Shown here in pieces: positions 10,523 through 21,151 of a stretch of 64,000 bases of DNA. The notes under the pieces were generated by a model. That model was not told the origin of the DNA. It ran no database searches and worked only from the letters and a program-made list of their open reading frames with translations. Origin of the DNA: an uncultured Rhizobium sp. (GTDB taxonomy: Bacteria > Pseudomonadota > Alphaproteobacteria > Rhizobiales > Rhizobiaceae); contig CAMFIF010000010.1 of NCBI GenBank assembly GCA_945952415.1, positions 102,570 to 166,569 on the forward strand, read 5' to 3'. The translations under genes were made by a program, and so were the position numbers. Numbering within the stretch: position 1 is the stretch's first letter; each line of letters starts with the position of its first letter.

Positions 10523-11257
10523 GTGCAGTCCGGTCTTTATGTCTCGCTTTCCTCGCAGATCGCCCTCGAGCGGCGCCTCACGACCATCGCCGATAACATG
10601 GCAAACTCCAACACGGTGGGCTTCCGCTCCACCGATGTGAAGTTCGACCAGGTGATGAGCAACACCCAGAACGATCTGGGTGCCAAGGTCGCCTTCGTCT
10701 CCCAGGGCAACGACTATCTCTCGGAGCGCCAGGGGGAAATGGTGCAGACGGAGAACTCGCTCGATTTCGCCGTCCGCGGCGATGCCTGGTTTGCCATCAA
10801 CACGCCGGTGGGCAAGGTGCTCACCCGCGATGGACGTTTCTCCCTGTCCGATACGGGCCAGCTCCTCTCCACCCGCGGCTATCCGGTGCTGGATGCGGGC
10901 GGTGCGCCCATCCAGGTGCCGCGCGACGGCGGGCCGATCAAGGTCGGCCGCGACGGGAATATCTACCAGGCCGGCAAGCTGGTGGGCTCGCTCGGCCTCT
11001 TCACCGCCGATCTCAGCCAGGGCTTCATCCGCTTCGAAAACTCCGGCGTCATCTCCACCCAGGCGCCGCGCCCGGTGGTCGACCAGCCGGATGTCGGCGT
11101 CATGCAGGGCTATGTCGAACAGTCGAACGTGAACGGCATCGGCGAGATGACCCAGCTCATCCAGGTCAACCGCGCCTTCGAGCAGATCACCGCCCTGATG
11201 CGCGACAGCGAGAGCTCGCTCTCGGAGGCCCTGAAGACGCTCGGCGGCAGCCGCTGA
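10523..11257 (+). CDS. flgF: Flagellar rod protein FlgF
   Basis: In-frame GTG start: VQSGLYVSLSSQIALERRLTTIADNMANSNTVGFRS; C-terminal rod motif LIQVNRAFEQITALM. Confidence 0.93.
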   Translation: MQSGLYVSLSSQIALERRLTTIADNMANSNTVGFRSTDVKFDQVMSNTQNDLGAKVAFVSQGNDYLSERQGEMVQTENSLDFAVRGDAWFAINTPVGKVLTRDGRFSLSDTGQLLSTRGYPVLDAGGAPIQVPRDGGPIKVGRDGNIYQAGKLVGSLGLFTADLSQGFIRFENSGVISTQAPRPVVDQPDVGVMQGYVEQSNVNGIGEMTQLIQVNRAFEQITALMRDSESSLSEALKTLGGSR

Positions 11258-11395
11258 TTTGGGAAGATCGCCAAGACCGGCAGGCGCTTCCCATGAGGGG
11301 AGGCGGGGCGCTCAGGCAGGAGCGCCGGAAGAATGAACTCTTTTGAACGACGTCCGGCGGATCGGGCCGATTGATGGCAACGCCCGGCAGGGAGC

Positions 11396-12769
11396 ATGGA
11401 AATGACCGAGGCAGTGCTGAACGACCTTCCCGTCTCCCGCAAGCTCACCCAGCTTGCGGGCCTTGTCGACCGCTATGCGCGCCCCGCCCATGCGGTGACC
11501 CATGGCGGCCATGTGCAGACCATCGCCGCCGGCCACTACACGGTATCGGGCCTTTCCAAGCATGTCCGGCTGGGCGAATTCGTCGCCCATCGCAGCGCCT
11601 CGGGCATTCATCTCGGGGAAGTCATCCGTGTCGAGCCGGACGTGGTCTATGTCTGCCCAATCGAGCCCGGCGAGCCCATCGGCATTCATGACACGATCAT
11701 CCGCAAGGGTGCCTTCCGCATTGCCCCTGACGACAGCTGGTGCGGCCGGACCATCAATGCGCTCGGCGAACCGATCGACGGCATGGGCCCGCTCACGCCG
11801 GGCCATGTCCGCCGGCCGATCTCCAACACCGCTCCGCCCTCCATGACGCGCCAGCGCGTCGAGACCGGCTTCAAGACCGGCGTCCGGGCCATCGATATCT
11901 TCTCCCCGCTCTGCTACGGCCAGCGCCTCGGCGTCTTCGCCGGCTCCGGCGTCGGCAAGTCCACCCTGCTGTCCATGCTGGCGCGCGCCGATGCCTTCGA
12001 CAAGGTCGTGATCGCGCTGGTCGGCGAACGTGGCCGCGAAGTGCGTGAATTCATCGAGGATACGCTCGGCGTCCACATGGCGAAGTCGATCGCCGTGGTC
12101 GCGACCTCCGATGAAAGCCCGATGCTGCGCAAGATGGCGCCACTCTCGGCCGTCACCATCGCGGAACATTTTCGCGACCAGGGCGACAACGTGCTTCTCA
12201 TCGTCGACAGCGTCACCCGTTTTGCCCATGCGATCCGCGAAGTGGCGGTGGCGGCCGGCGAGCCGCCGATTGCCCGCGGCTATCCGGCCTCGGTCTTCAC
12301 CGAACTGCCGCGCCTTCTCGAGCGCGCCGGCCCCGGGGCCGAAGGGGCAGGAACGATCACCGCGATCATCTCCATCCTCGTCGATGGCGACAATCACAAC
12401 GATCCGATCGCGGACTCCACCCGCGGCATTCTGGACGGGCACATCGTGCTCGAGCGCACGCTTGCGGAAGAGGGGCGCTATCCGCCCGTCAATCCGCTGG
12501 CCTCGATATCGCGTCTTGCCCGCAAGGCATGGACACCCGACCAGGAAAAGCTGGTGCGCCGGCTGAAATCGCTCATCCACCGCTTCGAGGAAACGCGGGA
12601 CCTGCGCCTGATCGGCGGCTATCGCCCGGGCAGCGATCCCGATCTCGACATGGCCATCAAGCAGGTGCCGATCATCTACGAGGTGCTCAAGCAGTCGCCG
12701 GGCGACAAGCCGGCAAACGACGCTTTTGCCGATCTCGCCAATGGCCTGAAGAACGGCGCCGTGCGGTAG
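11396..12769 (+). CDS. fliI: Flagellum-specific ATPase FliI
   Basis: Walker A GSGVGKSTLL; 457 aa; FliI family. Confidence 0.97.
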   Translation: MEMTEAVLNDLPVSRKLTQLAGLVDRYARPAHAVTHGGHVQTIAAGHYTVSGLSKHVRLGEFVAHRSASGIHLGEVIRVEPDVVYVCPIEPGEPIGIHDTIIRKGAFRIAPDDSWCGRTINALGEPIDGMGPLTPGHVRRPISNTAPPSMTRQRVETGFKTGVRAIDIFSPLCYGQRLGVFAGSGVGKSTLLSMLARADAFDKVVIALVGERGREVREFIEDTLGVHMAKSIAVVATSDESPMLRKMAPLSAVTIAEHFRDQGDNVLLIVDSVTRFAHAIREVAVAAGEPPIARGYPASVFTELPRLLERAGPGAEGAGTITAIISILVDGDNHNDPIADSTRGILDGHIVLERTLAEEGRYPPVNPLASISRLARKAWTPDQEKLVRRLKSLIHRFEETRDLRLIGGYRPGSDPDLDMAIKQVPIIYEVLKQSPGDKPANDAFADLANGLKNGAVR

Positions 12770-12797
12770 GCGCCCTGATCATGAAGGAAGACGGAAC

Positions 12798-13361
12798 GTG
12801 ACCGAAATGGACTACGAGGACGACGACAAGCCCGTCCAGCCGCTGGCGCGGAGAGGGGGCAAGTCGATCTGGGCGGATCGGCTGCTCATCTCCGCCGGCA
12901 TCACCATGGCCGCGGCGGCGGCTTTCTTTCCCTGGTATGTCTTCTTCAACGAGGACAAGTTCGGCATTCGCGTGGCCGCGATCGACCGCAGCCGCGACCT
13001 GCCGCATACGGGCCCGCGCAATGTCTTCAGCGTGTCGCCCATGGCGATGGTCAACAAGAACAAGAACCCCAATCCCCAGGCCCCTTCGCTGGACCAGCTG
13101 ACCACGGCAACGGTCTCGAGCCTCGGCAAGAACCGGAACACGCCGGAGCCTCCCATGGAGGAGCAGCCCTTTCCGGGCCAGACCGGCTTCCGCCTGATGC
13201 ATGTCGCCAATGGCCGGGCCATGATCGAGGATCGCACGGGCATGTATCTCGTCCGCGTCGGCTCGATCCTGCCCGATCAGAGCCGTCTCGCCGCCATCGA
13301 ACAGCGCGAAGGCAAGTGGGTGATCGTCACCTCTCGGGGCGATGTCTTCGATACGCAATAA
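12798..13361 (+). CDS. Conserved hypothetical single-pass membrane protein between fliI and flgB
   Basis: 187 aa; one TM (LLISAGITMAAAAAFFPWYVFF); position in the flagellar operon. Confidence 0.7.
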   Translation: MTEMDYEDDDKPVQPLARRGGKSIWADRLLISAGITMAAAAAFFPWYVFFNEDKFGIRVAAIDRSRDLPHTGPRNVFSVSPMAMVNKNKNPNPQAPSLDQLTTATVSSLGKNRNTPEPPMEEQPFPGQTGFRLMHVANGRAMIEDRTGMYLVRVGSILPDQSRLAAIEQREGKWVIVTSRGDVFDTQ

Positions 13362-13389
13362 GGGTTTAGACAAGCGGTTTTCCGTAAGT

Positions 13390-13413
13390 CCCACGCAAGA
13401 TTAATTGCCTAGG
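13390..13413 (+). promoter_or_regulatory. Bipartite CCCACGCAAG-N9-CTAGG motif upstream of flgB operon
   Basis: CCCACGCAAGattaattgcCTAGG, shared with other flagellar units. Confidence 0.5.
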
Positions 13414-13441
13414 TTCGGGACAGGACAAGACGGAGAACAGC

Positions 13442-13840
13442 ATGACGCAGCCTATCCAACTTTTCAGCCTGGCGTCCCGGCAAGCCGAGTGGCTTTCGGT
13501 CCGCCAGGAGGTGGTGGCAGCCAATATCGCGAATGCCAGCACCCCGAAATATCGCGCTAAGGACGTAACCCCCTTCAACGCGGTCTTGGACAACAGCGGC
13601 AGCCTCCAGATGGCCCGGACCAATCCGGCCCACCTCTCCGGAAATCCTGAAGGCATCGGCGGAAACGTCGAGGTGCGAGAGGCCGAGCTGGTCAATGAAA
13701 TCGGCGTGCAGGAATCCGGCAACACGGTCGGCCTGGCCGAGGAAATGACCAAGAGCGGCGAAATCAAGCGCCAGTACGAGCTCAACGCAGCGCTCGTCAA
13801 ATCCTTCCATCGCATGATGTTGATGACGGTAAGGAAGTAA
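13442..13840 (+). CDS. flgB: Flagellar basal-body rod protein FlgB
   Basis: 132 aa; LASRQAEWLSVRQEVVAANIANASTPKYRAKD. Confidence 0.95.
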   Translation: MTQPIQLFSLASRQAEWLSVRQEVVAANIANASTPKYRAKDVTPFNAVLDNSGSLQMARTNPAHLSGNPEGIGGNVEVREAELVNEIGVQESGNTVGLAEEMTKSGEIKRQYELNAALVKSFHRMMLMTVRK

Positions 13841-13846
13841 CGGATC

Positions 13847-14266
13847 ATGGACCCCTTGGCAGCATCCCTCAAAATCGCCGGAACGGGCATGGAAGCCCAG
13901 GCGACCCGCCTGCGCATCGTTTCGGAAAACATTGCAAACGCCCGTTCCACGGGCGACACCCCGGGCGCCGATCCCTATCGGCGCAAGACGATCACCTTCG
14001 GTTCGGAACTGGACAAGGCCTCCGGCGCCTCGGTCGTCACCGTCGAAAAGCTCGGCAGCGACCGCTCGAAGTTCATCGAGGAATATGATCCGGGCAATCC
14101 GGCCGCCGATGCAAAGGGCATGGTGAAGATGCCCAATGTCAACATTCTCGTGGAAATGGCAGACATGCGGGAAGCAAACCGCAATTACGAAGCCAATCTC
14201 CAGACCGTAAAGCAGTCGCGCGATCTGATCTCGGCGACCCTCGACCTCCTGAAGGCATCGCAATGA
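13847..14266 (+). CDS. flgC: Flagellar basal-body rod protein FlgC
   Basis: 139 aa; rod-protein N- and C-termini ([31 protein letters not shown]). Confidence 0.95.
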   Translation: MDPLAASLKIAGTGMEAQATRLRIVSENIANARSTGDTPGADPYRRKTITFGSELDKASGASVVTVEKLGSDRSKFIEEYDPGNPAADAKGMVKMPNVNILVEMADMREANRNYEANLQTVKQSRDLISATLDLLKASQ

Positions 14267-14589
14267 TCGACGCACTGAACGCAATCAGCAGCATCAGCGG
14301 CCTCGGCGCCGTTGGCAAGACGCTCCTCGAAACCCGCCACACGGACGGTGCCACCCCGGCACTCGCCACCGGCCAGACCTTCGGCGAAGTGCTGACCAGC
14401 ATGGCCTCCGAAGCCATGAACAACATCAAGCAGGGCGAAGCCATGTCCTTCGCCGGCATTCAGGGCAAGGCCTCCACCCGTGAAGTGGTGGATGCCGTCA
14501 TGCAGGCGGAACAGTCCCTGCAGACCGCCATCACGCTGCGCGACAAGGTGGTCTCCGCCTTCCTCGACGTCACCAAAATGCAGATCTAG
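14263..14589 (+). CDS. fliE: Flagellar hook-basal body protein FliE
   Basis: 108 aa; [34 protein letters not shown]. Confidence 0.94.
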   Translation: MIDALNAISSISGLGAVGKTLLETRHTDGATPALATGQTFGEVLTSMASEAMNNIKQGEAMSFAGIQGKASTREVVDAVMQAEQSLQTAITLRDKVVSAFLDVTKMQI

Positions 14590-14610
14590 CGAAATTCGAG
14601 GCCCCAAAGC

Positions 14611-15399
14611 ATGAGAGCGCTTTCCATCGCCGCAACCGGCATGAATGCCCAGCAGACCAATCTGGAAGTGATCGCGAACAACATCGCGAACATCAACACG
14701 ACCGGCTTCAAGCGTGCCCGCGCCGAGTTTACCGACCTGCTCTACCAGGCCGACCGGCTCCAGGGCGTTCCAAACCGCGCCAATCAGGCCGTCGTGCCGG
14801 AAGGTGCCAATATCGGCCTCGGCGTGCAGACCGCCGCCGTGCGCAACATCCACAAGCAGGGCGAACTGCAGGAAACCGGCAACCAGTATGACGTCGCCAT
14901 CATCGGCCGCGGCTGGTTCCAGGTGCAGACGCCCGACGGCACCACCATGTACAGCCGCGCCGGCGCCTTCAACACCAATGCGCAGGGCCAGCTGGTGACC
15001 ATCGAGGGCTATGCCGTCGTGCCGAACATCACCGTTCCGCAGGATGCGAGCGAAGTGAAGATCAACGCCACCGGCCAGGTCTTCGCCCGCATCGGCAATT
15101 CCTCGGATTTCACCGAGCTCGGCCAGCTCACCATGGCGAACTTCGTCAACGAGGCCGGCCTGCAGCCGATGGGGGACAACCTCTTCCAGCAGACGGCGGC
15201 GTCCGGTGAGGCAATCGTGGCGCCCCCGGGTGACCCGGGTTTCGGCACGCTCAAGCAGGCCTATCTGGAGAGTTCCAACGTCGACGCGGTGAAGGAAATC
15301 TCCGAGATGATCTCCGCCCAGCGCGCCTACGAAATGAACTCCAAGGTCATCCAGACCGCGGATGAAATGGCTGCCGTTGTCAGCAAGAACCTGAAGTAA
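14611..15399 (+). CDS. flgG: Flagellar distal rod protein FlgG
   Basis: 262 aa; [40 protein letters not shown]. Confidence 0.97.
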   Translation: MRALSIAATGMNAQQTNLEVIANNIANINTTGFKRARAEFTDLLYQADRLQGVPNRANQAVVPEGANIGLGVQTAAVRNIHKQGELQETGNQYDVAIIGRGWFQVQTPDGTTMYSRAGAFNTNAQGQLVTIEGYAVVPNITVPQDASEVKINATGQVFARIGNSSDFTELGQLTMANFVNEAGLQPMGDNLFQQTAASGEAIVAPPGDPGFGTLKQAYLESSNVDAVKEISEMISAQRAYEMNSKVIQTADEMAAVVSKNLK

Positions 15400-15420
15400 G
15401 GAAAGAAAGGCAGGGCGAAC

Positions 15421-15903
15421 ATGACGTTTTCCCAGACAGCAATCAAACGCGCAGGCGCCGTCCTGCTCGCAGCGAAAGCCCTGTTCGGCCCTGCCATGGC
15501 GCTCGCCGCCGGCTCGCTCGGCACCGCCGTGGTGCCATCCGCCATCATCTATCCCGGGCAGGAAATCTCCGGCGACCGCATTCAGGTCGTAGAGGTCACC
15601 AATCCGAACCTCTCGGGGGATTACGCGCGAACCAGCAACGAAGTCATCGGCATGATCGCGAAGTCGACCCTGCTGCCCGGCCGGACGATCCCGGTCTCCG
15701 CGCTCAGGGTGCCCTTCGCCATGACCAGGGGGTCGACCGTGCGGCTCACCTTCACCCTTGGCAGCATGACCATTTCCGCCGCGGGATCGCCGCTCACCGA
15801 TGCCGCGGTGGGCGATGTCATCCGGGCCCGCAATCTTGATTCCGGCGTGATCGTCAGCGGCACGGTCATGGCCGATGGCACGATCCATGTGGTAGCGAAA
15901 TGA
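15421..15903 (+). CDS. flgA: P-ring assembly chaperone FlgA
   Basis: 160 aa; signal peptide; SAF-like region; overlaps flgI. Confidence 0.92.
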   Translation: MTFSQTAIKRAGAVLLAAKALFGPAMALAAGSLGTAVVPSAIIYPGQEISGDRIQVVEVTNPNLSGDYARTSNEVIGMIAKSTLLPGRTIPVSALRVPFAMTRGSTVRLTFTLGSMTISAAGSPLTDAAVGDVIRARNLDSGVIVSGTVMADGTIHVVAK

Positions 15904-17021
15904 AAAAACTGCGCTTTCTCCTCCACACCCTGCTGGCCGCGGCCCTCCTTGCCGTCGGCACTGCGCCATCTGCCGCTGCCGTCTCGCGCATCAAGGACAT
16001 CGCCTCGCTGCAGGCTGGCCGCGACAACCAGCTGATCGGCTACGGCCTGATCGTCGGCCTGCAGGGCACGGGCGACAGCCTGCGTGCCTCGCCCTTCACC
16101 GAGCAGTCCATGCGCGCCATGCTGCAGAACCTCGGCATCTCCACGCAGGGTGGCCAGTCGGGCGCCAAGAACACGGCCGCCGTGATGGTCACCGCCACGC
16201 TGCCGCCCTTTGCCAGCCCTGGCAGCCGCATCGACGTCAATGTAAGCTCGCTCGGCGATGCCTCGTCGCTGCGCGGCGGCACGCTGATCATGACCTCGCT
16301 GTCCGGCGCCGACGGGCAGATCTATGCGGTCGCGCAGGGCAGCGTCGTCGTCTCCGGCTTCACCGCGCAGGGGCAGGCCTCCAGCGTCACTGAAGGGGTC
16401 ACCACCTCCGGCCGCGTGCCGAACGGCGCGATCATCGAGCGCCAGCTTCCCTCCCGCTTCAAGGACGGCATCGATCTCGTCCTGCAGCTGCGCAATCCCG
16501 ATTTCACCACTGCCGTTGGCCTTGCCAATACGGTGAACCGCTATGCGACGAAGAAATACGGGGCGCCCATTGCCGAGGCGCGCGACAGCCAGGAAATCGC
16601 CGTCCAGAAGCCGAAGACCGCCGATCTCGCCGGCCTCATGGCGGAAATCGAAAATCTCGAGGTCGAGACCGACACGCCGGCCAAGGTCGTGGTGAACGAG
16701 AGGACGGGCACCATCGTCATCGGCGCCGATGTCCGGGTTTCCAAGGTCGCCGTCTCCTATGGCACGCTGACCGTCCAGATCACCGAGACGCCCCAGGTCA
16801 TCCAGCCCGAACCCTTCTCCAAGGGCCAGACGGCGCTCCAGCCCCAGACGGACATCACCGCCCAGAAAACCGGCGGCAAGGTGGCCGAGCTCGAAGGGCC
16901 GGATCTGAAGACGCTCGTCGCCGGCCTCAACAATATCGGCGTGAAGCCCGACGGCATCATCGCCATCCTCCAGGGCATCAAGTCCGCGGGGGCCCTCCAA
17001 GCGGAGCTCGTTCTGCAATGA
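15900..17021 (+). CDS. flgI: Flagellar P-ring protein FlgI
   Basis: 373 aa; RIKDIASLQAGRDNQLIGYGLIVGLQGTGDSL. Confidence 0.97.
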   Translation: MKKLRFLLHTLLAAALLAVGTAPSAAAVSRIKDIASLQAGRDNQLIGYGLIVGLQGTGDSLRASPFTEQSMRAMLQNLGISTQGGQSGAKNTAAVMVTATLPPFASPGSRIDVNVSSLGDASSLRGGTLIMTSLSGADGQIYAVAQGSVVVSGFTAQGQASSVTEGVTTSGRVPNGAIIERQLPSRFKDGIDLVLQLRNPDFTTAVGLANTVNRYATKKYGAPIAEARDSQEIAVQKPKTADLAGLMAEIENLEVETDTPAKVVVNERTGTIVIGADVRVSKVAVSYGTLTVQITETPQVIQPEPFSKGQTALQPQTDITAQKTGGKVAELEGPDLKTLVAGLNNIGVKPDGIIAILQGIKSAGALQAELVLQ

Positions 17022-17641
17022 TTGACAGATTGATCCATTCCCGTTCGCTCGCCGCCGGCACGGCTGCCGCAGCCCTTCTGGTGATCGGCCTTCTCTACCC
17101 CGTGCGGGCGGAAGAGGCCCAGGCCGAGCCGGCTTCCGCGGCCGAAGCGCCCGTGGAAGCCGCTGCAAAACCGCCGGCCGATGGCGCGGGGGCGCAGGCC
17201 TATCCCAAGCCGCGCCAGGTGGGTGACATGACCTCCGAGGAGGAGATCCAGAAGTTCTGCACCAACATCGCCGATGCCGCCAAGGACCGGCGCTACCTGT
17301 TGCAGAAGCAGGAACTGGAGAAGCTGCAGACCGACATCAATGCCCGCATCACCATTCTCGAGAAGCGCAAGGCGGAATACGAGGACTGGCTGAAGCGCCG
17401 CAATGATTTCCTCGCCCAGACGGAGGCGAACCTTGTCAGCGTCTACAAGACGATGAAGGCCGATGCGGCCGCCCCCCAGCTTCAGGAACTGAAGCCCGAG
17501 ATCGCCGCATCGATCATCATGAAACTTCCGGCCCGGCAATCGGGCCTGATCCTCAGTGAAATGGATCCGCGCAAGGCCGCCATGGTCGCGGCCGTGATGA
17601 CCAGCGCTGCCGATCCCAATACCTCCAAGGACCCGTCATGA
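17018..17641 (+). CDS. motE: MotE, MotC chaperone
   Basis: 207 aa; signal peptide, coiled coil, MgtE-N-like C-terminus; rhizobial position flgI-motE-flgH. Confidence 0.85.
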   Translation: MIDRLIHSRSLAAGTAAAALLVIGLLYPVRAEEAQAEPASAAEAPVEAAAKPPADGAGAQAYPKPRQVGDMTSEEEIQKFCTNIADAAKDRRYLLQKQELEKLQTDINARITILEKRKAEYEDWLKRRNDFLAQTEANLVSVYKTMKADAAAPQLQELKPEIAASIIMKLPARQSGLILSEMDPRKAAMVAAVMTSAADPNTSKDPS

Positions 17642-18348
17642 AGAAGTGTGTAACCGCGATCCTGACCGCCGCCCTGCTGGCCGGATGCCAGAGCCAGGCG
17701 GCCCGGGAAATTGGACGGGCCCCGGAAATGAGCCCCATCGGCAGCGGCCTGCAATATGGCCGTACCCAGCAGATGGCACTTTACCCGAAGGAGCCGGCGC
17801 GCACCGCCGTCGGCTATTCGCTGTGGAACGACAGCCGCGCCGCGCTCTTCAAGGATGCGCGCGCGCTGAACGTCGGCGACATCCTGACCGTCAACATCCA
17901 GATCAACGACAAGGCCTCCTTCGACAACAAGACCGACCGCAGCCGCCAGAACAAAAGCGGCGGCAACTGGTCTCTCAAGACGGACCTTCTGGGTTGGGAC
18001 CCTGCGACCAGCGGCGATGCGTCCTATGGATCCGACACATCCACCCAGGGCAAGGGCACCACGAGCCGGTCGGAGAAGCTGACCCTTCTCGTCGCCGCTG
18101 TCGTCACGGGCATTCTGGAAAACGGCAATCTCATCATTTCCGGCTCGCAGGAAGTGCGCGTCAACCACGAACTGCGCATCCTGAACGTCGCCGGTATCGT
18201 GCGGCCGCAGGATGTCGATGCCAACAACACCATTTCCTACGAGCGCATCGCCGAAGCCCGCATCTCCTATGGCGGCCGCGGCCGCCTGACGGAAGTGCAG
18301 CAGCCACCGGTCGGCCAGCAGGCGGTCGATCTCTACTCTCCGTTCTGA
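17638..18348 (+). CDS. flgH: Flagellar L-ring lipoprotein FlgH
   Basis: 236 aa; lipobox LLAGC; NLIISGSQEVRVNHELRILNVAGIVRPQDVDANNTI. Confidence 0.97.
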   Translation: MKKCVTAILTAALLAGCQSQAAREIGRAPEMSPIGSGLQYGRTQQMALYPKEPARTAVGYSLWNDSRAALFKDARALNVGDILTVNIQINDKASFDNKTDRSRQNKSGGNWSLKTDLLGWDPATSGDASYGSDTSTQGKGTTSRSEKLTLLVAAVVTGILENGNLIISGSQEVRVNHELRILNVAGIVRPQDVDANNTISYERIAEARISYGGRGRLTEVQQPPVGQQAVDLYSPF

Positions 18349-18360
18349 CGGCAGGACACC

Positions 18361-18897
18361 ATGGCGGAAGAAGCAGAAACCGAAGGCGGAGCGAAAAAGA
18401 AGGGCGGCGCCCTGCCGCTCATCGCTGCCCTCGCCGTGCTCACGCTGGTGGGCGGCGGCGGCGGCTGGGTGATCGGCGGCATGCTGTCGGACAAGCTCAT
18501 GCCGCAGATCAAGGCCGCCCGCGAGGAGGCCGCCAAGAAGGCGGCCGCCGAAGGCGATAAGAAAAAGGAAGAGAAGAAGGACGGGGAGGGGCTGCCGCGC
18601 ATCGCCACCGACGCCAACGGCATCGTGCAGCTGGAGCCCATCACCACCAATCTCGCCTATCCCTCGGAAAACTGGGTGAAACTGGATGTCGCCCTGATGT
18701 TCAACGGTCCGCCGGACGCAAAGATTGCCGAAGACATCCACCAGGACATCATGGCCTATCTCAGGACCGTTTCCCTGCAGCAGATCGAGGGGCCGCGCGG
18801 GTTCGAATATCTTCGGGATGACATTCAGGAGCGTGTTGACCTGCGCTCGGAAGGGCGCGTATCGAAGGTCATGTTCAGGACCTTTGTCGTCGAATGA
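18361..18897 (+). CDS. fliL: Flagellar protein FliL
   Basis: 178 aa; N-terminal TM; synteny with fliP. Confidence 0.93.
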   Translation: MAEEAETEGGAKKKGGALPLIAALAVLTLVGGGGGWVIGGMLSDKLMPQIKAAREEAAKKAAAEGDKKKEEKKDGEGLPRIATDANGIVQLEPITTNLAYPSENWVKLDVALMFNGPPDAKIAEDIHQDIMAYLRTVSLQQIEGPRGFEYLRDDIQERVDLRSEGRVSKVMFRTFVVE

Positions 18898-19631
18898 TTC
18901 GATTTTTCACGGTGCTCGCCACTCTGCTGATGGTTCCCACCGTCGCGGCTGCCCAGCAGCTTTCGACGAACATCCTGAATGTGCCCGTGGATGGCTCTGC
19001 CGCCGCCTGGATCATCCGTACCTTCGGCCTGCTCACCGTCCTCTCGATCGCCCCCGGCATCCTGATCATGGTGACGAGCTTTCCGCGCTTCATCATCGCC
19101 TTTTCGATCCTGCGTTCCGGCATGGGCCTCGCCTCCACGCCGTCGAACATGATCATTCTCAGCCTGTCGCTGTTCATGACCTTCTATGTCATGGCGCCGA
19201 CGCTGGACAAGGCCTGGCAGGACGGCGCCCAGCCGCTGCTCGACAACAAGATCACCGAGCAGGAAGCGGTCATCCGCATTGCCGAGCCCTTCCGCACCTT
19301 CATGAGCGCCAATACCCGCGACAAGGACCTGAAGCTCTTCGTGGATATCGCCCGCGAGCGGAACCAGTCGGTCGGCACCGGCGACAAGATCGATTACCGC
19401 GTGCTCGTGCCCGCCTTCATGATTTCGGAAATCCGTCGCGGCTTTGAAATCGGATTCCTCATCATCCTTCCCTTCCTGGTCATCGATCTGATCGTCGCCA
19501 CGATCACCATGGCGATGGGCATGATGATGCTGCCGCCCACCTCCATTTCTCTGCCCTTCAAGATCCTGTTCTTCGTCCTGATCGACGGCTGGAACCTGCT
19601 CGTCGGCAGCCTTGTGCGCTCATTTTCCTGA
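18894..19631 (+). CDS. fliP: Flagellar export protein FliP
   Basis: 245 aa; FPRFIIAFSILRSGMGLASTPSNMIILSLSLFMTFYVMAPT. Confidence 0.97.
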   Translation: MIRFFTVLATLLMVPTVAAAQQLSTNILNVPVDGSAAAWIIRTFGLLTVLSIAPGILIMVTSFPRFIIAFSILRSGMGLASTPSNMIILSLSLFMTFYVMAPTLDKAWQDGAQPLLDNKITEQEAVIRIAEPFRTFMSANTRDKDLKLFVDIARERNQSVGTGDKIDYRVLVPAFMISEIRRGFEIGFLIILPFLVIDLIVATITMAMGMMMLPPTSISLPFKILFFVLIDGWNLLVGSLVRSFS

Positions 19632-19849
19632 GGAAATCCGGGCTTTTTCCTTCCCGCGCGCCTTCGAAAATTAAAATCAAATCATCCCTGTTTCTTTACC
19701 CTTTGTTTACCATGGCATGCACCGTTCGAATGCTTCTGTCCAAATTAAGTTGTCTGAAATAATTTCCACGCATCATCATCATCACATGACGGGTTTGGTC
19801 TCCCCACGAGGAAAATGCGGAGCCGAGAGGCATGAAGCCATCTGTCATC

Positions 19850-19906
19850 ACCGGTGAAGTATCAAGTCCGGTATGTCCCTCCCATAGTTCTGCGTAAAAA
19901 GGGACA
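19850..19906 (+). promoter_or_regulatory. Flagellin 1 leader: hairpin I (ACCGG/CCGGT) and hairpin II (TGTCCCT/AGGGACA, contains SD)
   Basis: ACCGG 19850-19854 / CCGGT 19868-19872; TGTCCCT 19874-19880 / AGGGACA 19900-19906. Confidence 0.65.
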
Positions 19907-19912
19907 ATCACT

Positions 19913-20875
19913 ATGTCTAGCATCATGACCAATTCTTCGGCGCTTGCGGCACTGTCTACCCTGCGTTCGATCGACCAGAGCCTGGAATCCACCCAGGGCG
20001 CGATCTCCTCGGGCTACCGCGTCAACACCGCCAAGGACAATGCGGCTTACTGGTCGATCGCCACGACCATGCGTTCGGACAACAAGGCGCTCTCCACCGT
20101 TCAGGACGCGCTTGGCCTGGCTTCGGCCAAGACCGACACGGCCTATTCCGGCCTCGACACGGCGATCAACATCGTTTCCGAAATCAAGGCCAAGCTGGTT
20201 GCCGCCCGTGAGCCGGGCGTGGACCGCGACAAGGTCAACAAGGAACTGACCGAACTGAAGAACCAGCTGGTTTCGGTTTCCCAGTCGGCTTCCTTCTCCG
20301 GTGAAAACTGGCTCTACAACGACTCCTCGACCGCTGTCGGCACGAAGGAAATGGTTGGCTCCTTCACCCGCAACAGCTCCGGCTCCGTTTCGGTCCAGAC
20401 CGTTGACTTCGACGCCTCCAAGGCGGTTCTGGTCGACACCAAGGTCGGCAGCCGCGGCCTGCTCACCGTGGGCGTCACCGTCCAGCAGCCCTCGGGCACG
20501 ACGACCTCCACCCAGACCTACTATCTGGTGAACGTCTCCTCGGCGACCGCTGCGACCGGCACGGAAGTGAAGATCTCCTCGGCCACCACCGACGACCAGG
20601 TCGAAGGCATGATCATGGCCGTGGACGCCACGCTGAAGAGCATGACCGACACCGCCGCCACGCTGGGCGCCGTCAACAAGCGCATCGACACGCAGAACAA
20701 CTTCGTGAAGTCGCTCTCCGACGTGATCGACAAGGGCGTCTCGAAGCTGGTGGATGCCGACATGAACGAGGAATCGACCAAGCTGAAGGCGCTGCAGACG
20801 CAGCAGCAGCTGGGCATCCAGGCGCTGTCGATCGCCAACAGCAATTCCCAGAATATCCTCTCGCTGTTCCGTTAA
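19913..20875 (+). CDS. Flagellin (array copy 1)
   Basis: 320 aa; flagellin N-terminus MSSIMTNSSALAALSTLRSID and C-terminus SIANSNSQNILSLFR. Confidence 0.96.
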   Translation: MSSIMTNSSALAALSTLRSIDQSLESTQGAISSGYRVNTAKDNAAYWSIATTMRSDNKALSTVQDALGLASAKTDTAYSGLDTAINIVSEIKAKLVAAREPGVDRDKVNKELTELKNQLVSVSQSASFSGENWLYNDSSTAVGTKEMVGSFTRNSSGSVSVQTVDFDASKAVLVDTKVGSRGLLTVGVTVQQPSGTTTSTQTYYLVNVSSATAATGTEVKISSATTDDQVEGMIMAVDATLKSMTDTAATLGAVNKRIDTQNNFVKSLSDVIDKGVSKLVDADMNEESTKLKALQTQQQLGIQALSIANSNSQNILSLFR

Positions 20876-20905
20876 TCGGCAGCTTTCAGGATCTGAAACC
20901 CGAGG

Positions 20906-20932
20906 GGGCCGCGCCAAAAGCGCGGCCCTTTT
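20906..20932 (+). terminator. Rho-independent terminator after flagellin 1
   Basis: GGGCCGCGCCAAAAGCGCGGCCCTTTT. Confidence 0.8.
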
Positions 20933-21092
20933 CGCATGCGCGCCTTTTTCCGTTATAAATCAGTAGATTAAAAAATAAGAACAAAAAACATTAGAGATTT
21001 ACGTGTCATTAACCACGTTTGTTTAGAAAGTAGTCATACGGCAACGGACGGGCCAAACAGCAAGCGCCACAGCATGATGCACCCCGTTGCCC

Positions 21093-21145
21093 ACGGTATA
21101 GAGTCCGTAATGTCCCTGTTATTCATCATTTTAGCCAAAGGGGCA
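21093..21145 (+). promoter_or_regulatory. Flagellin 2 leader two-hairpin element
   Basis: ACGG 21093-21096 / CCGT 21105-21108 (compensatory variant); TGTCCCT 21111-21117 / AGGGGCA 21139-21145. Confidence 0.65.
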
Positions 21146-21151
21146 CTTATC

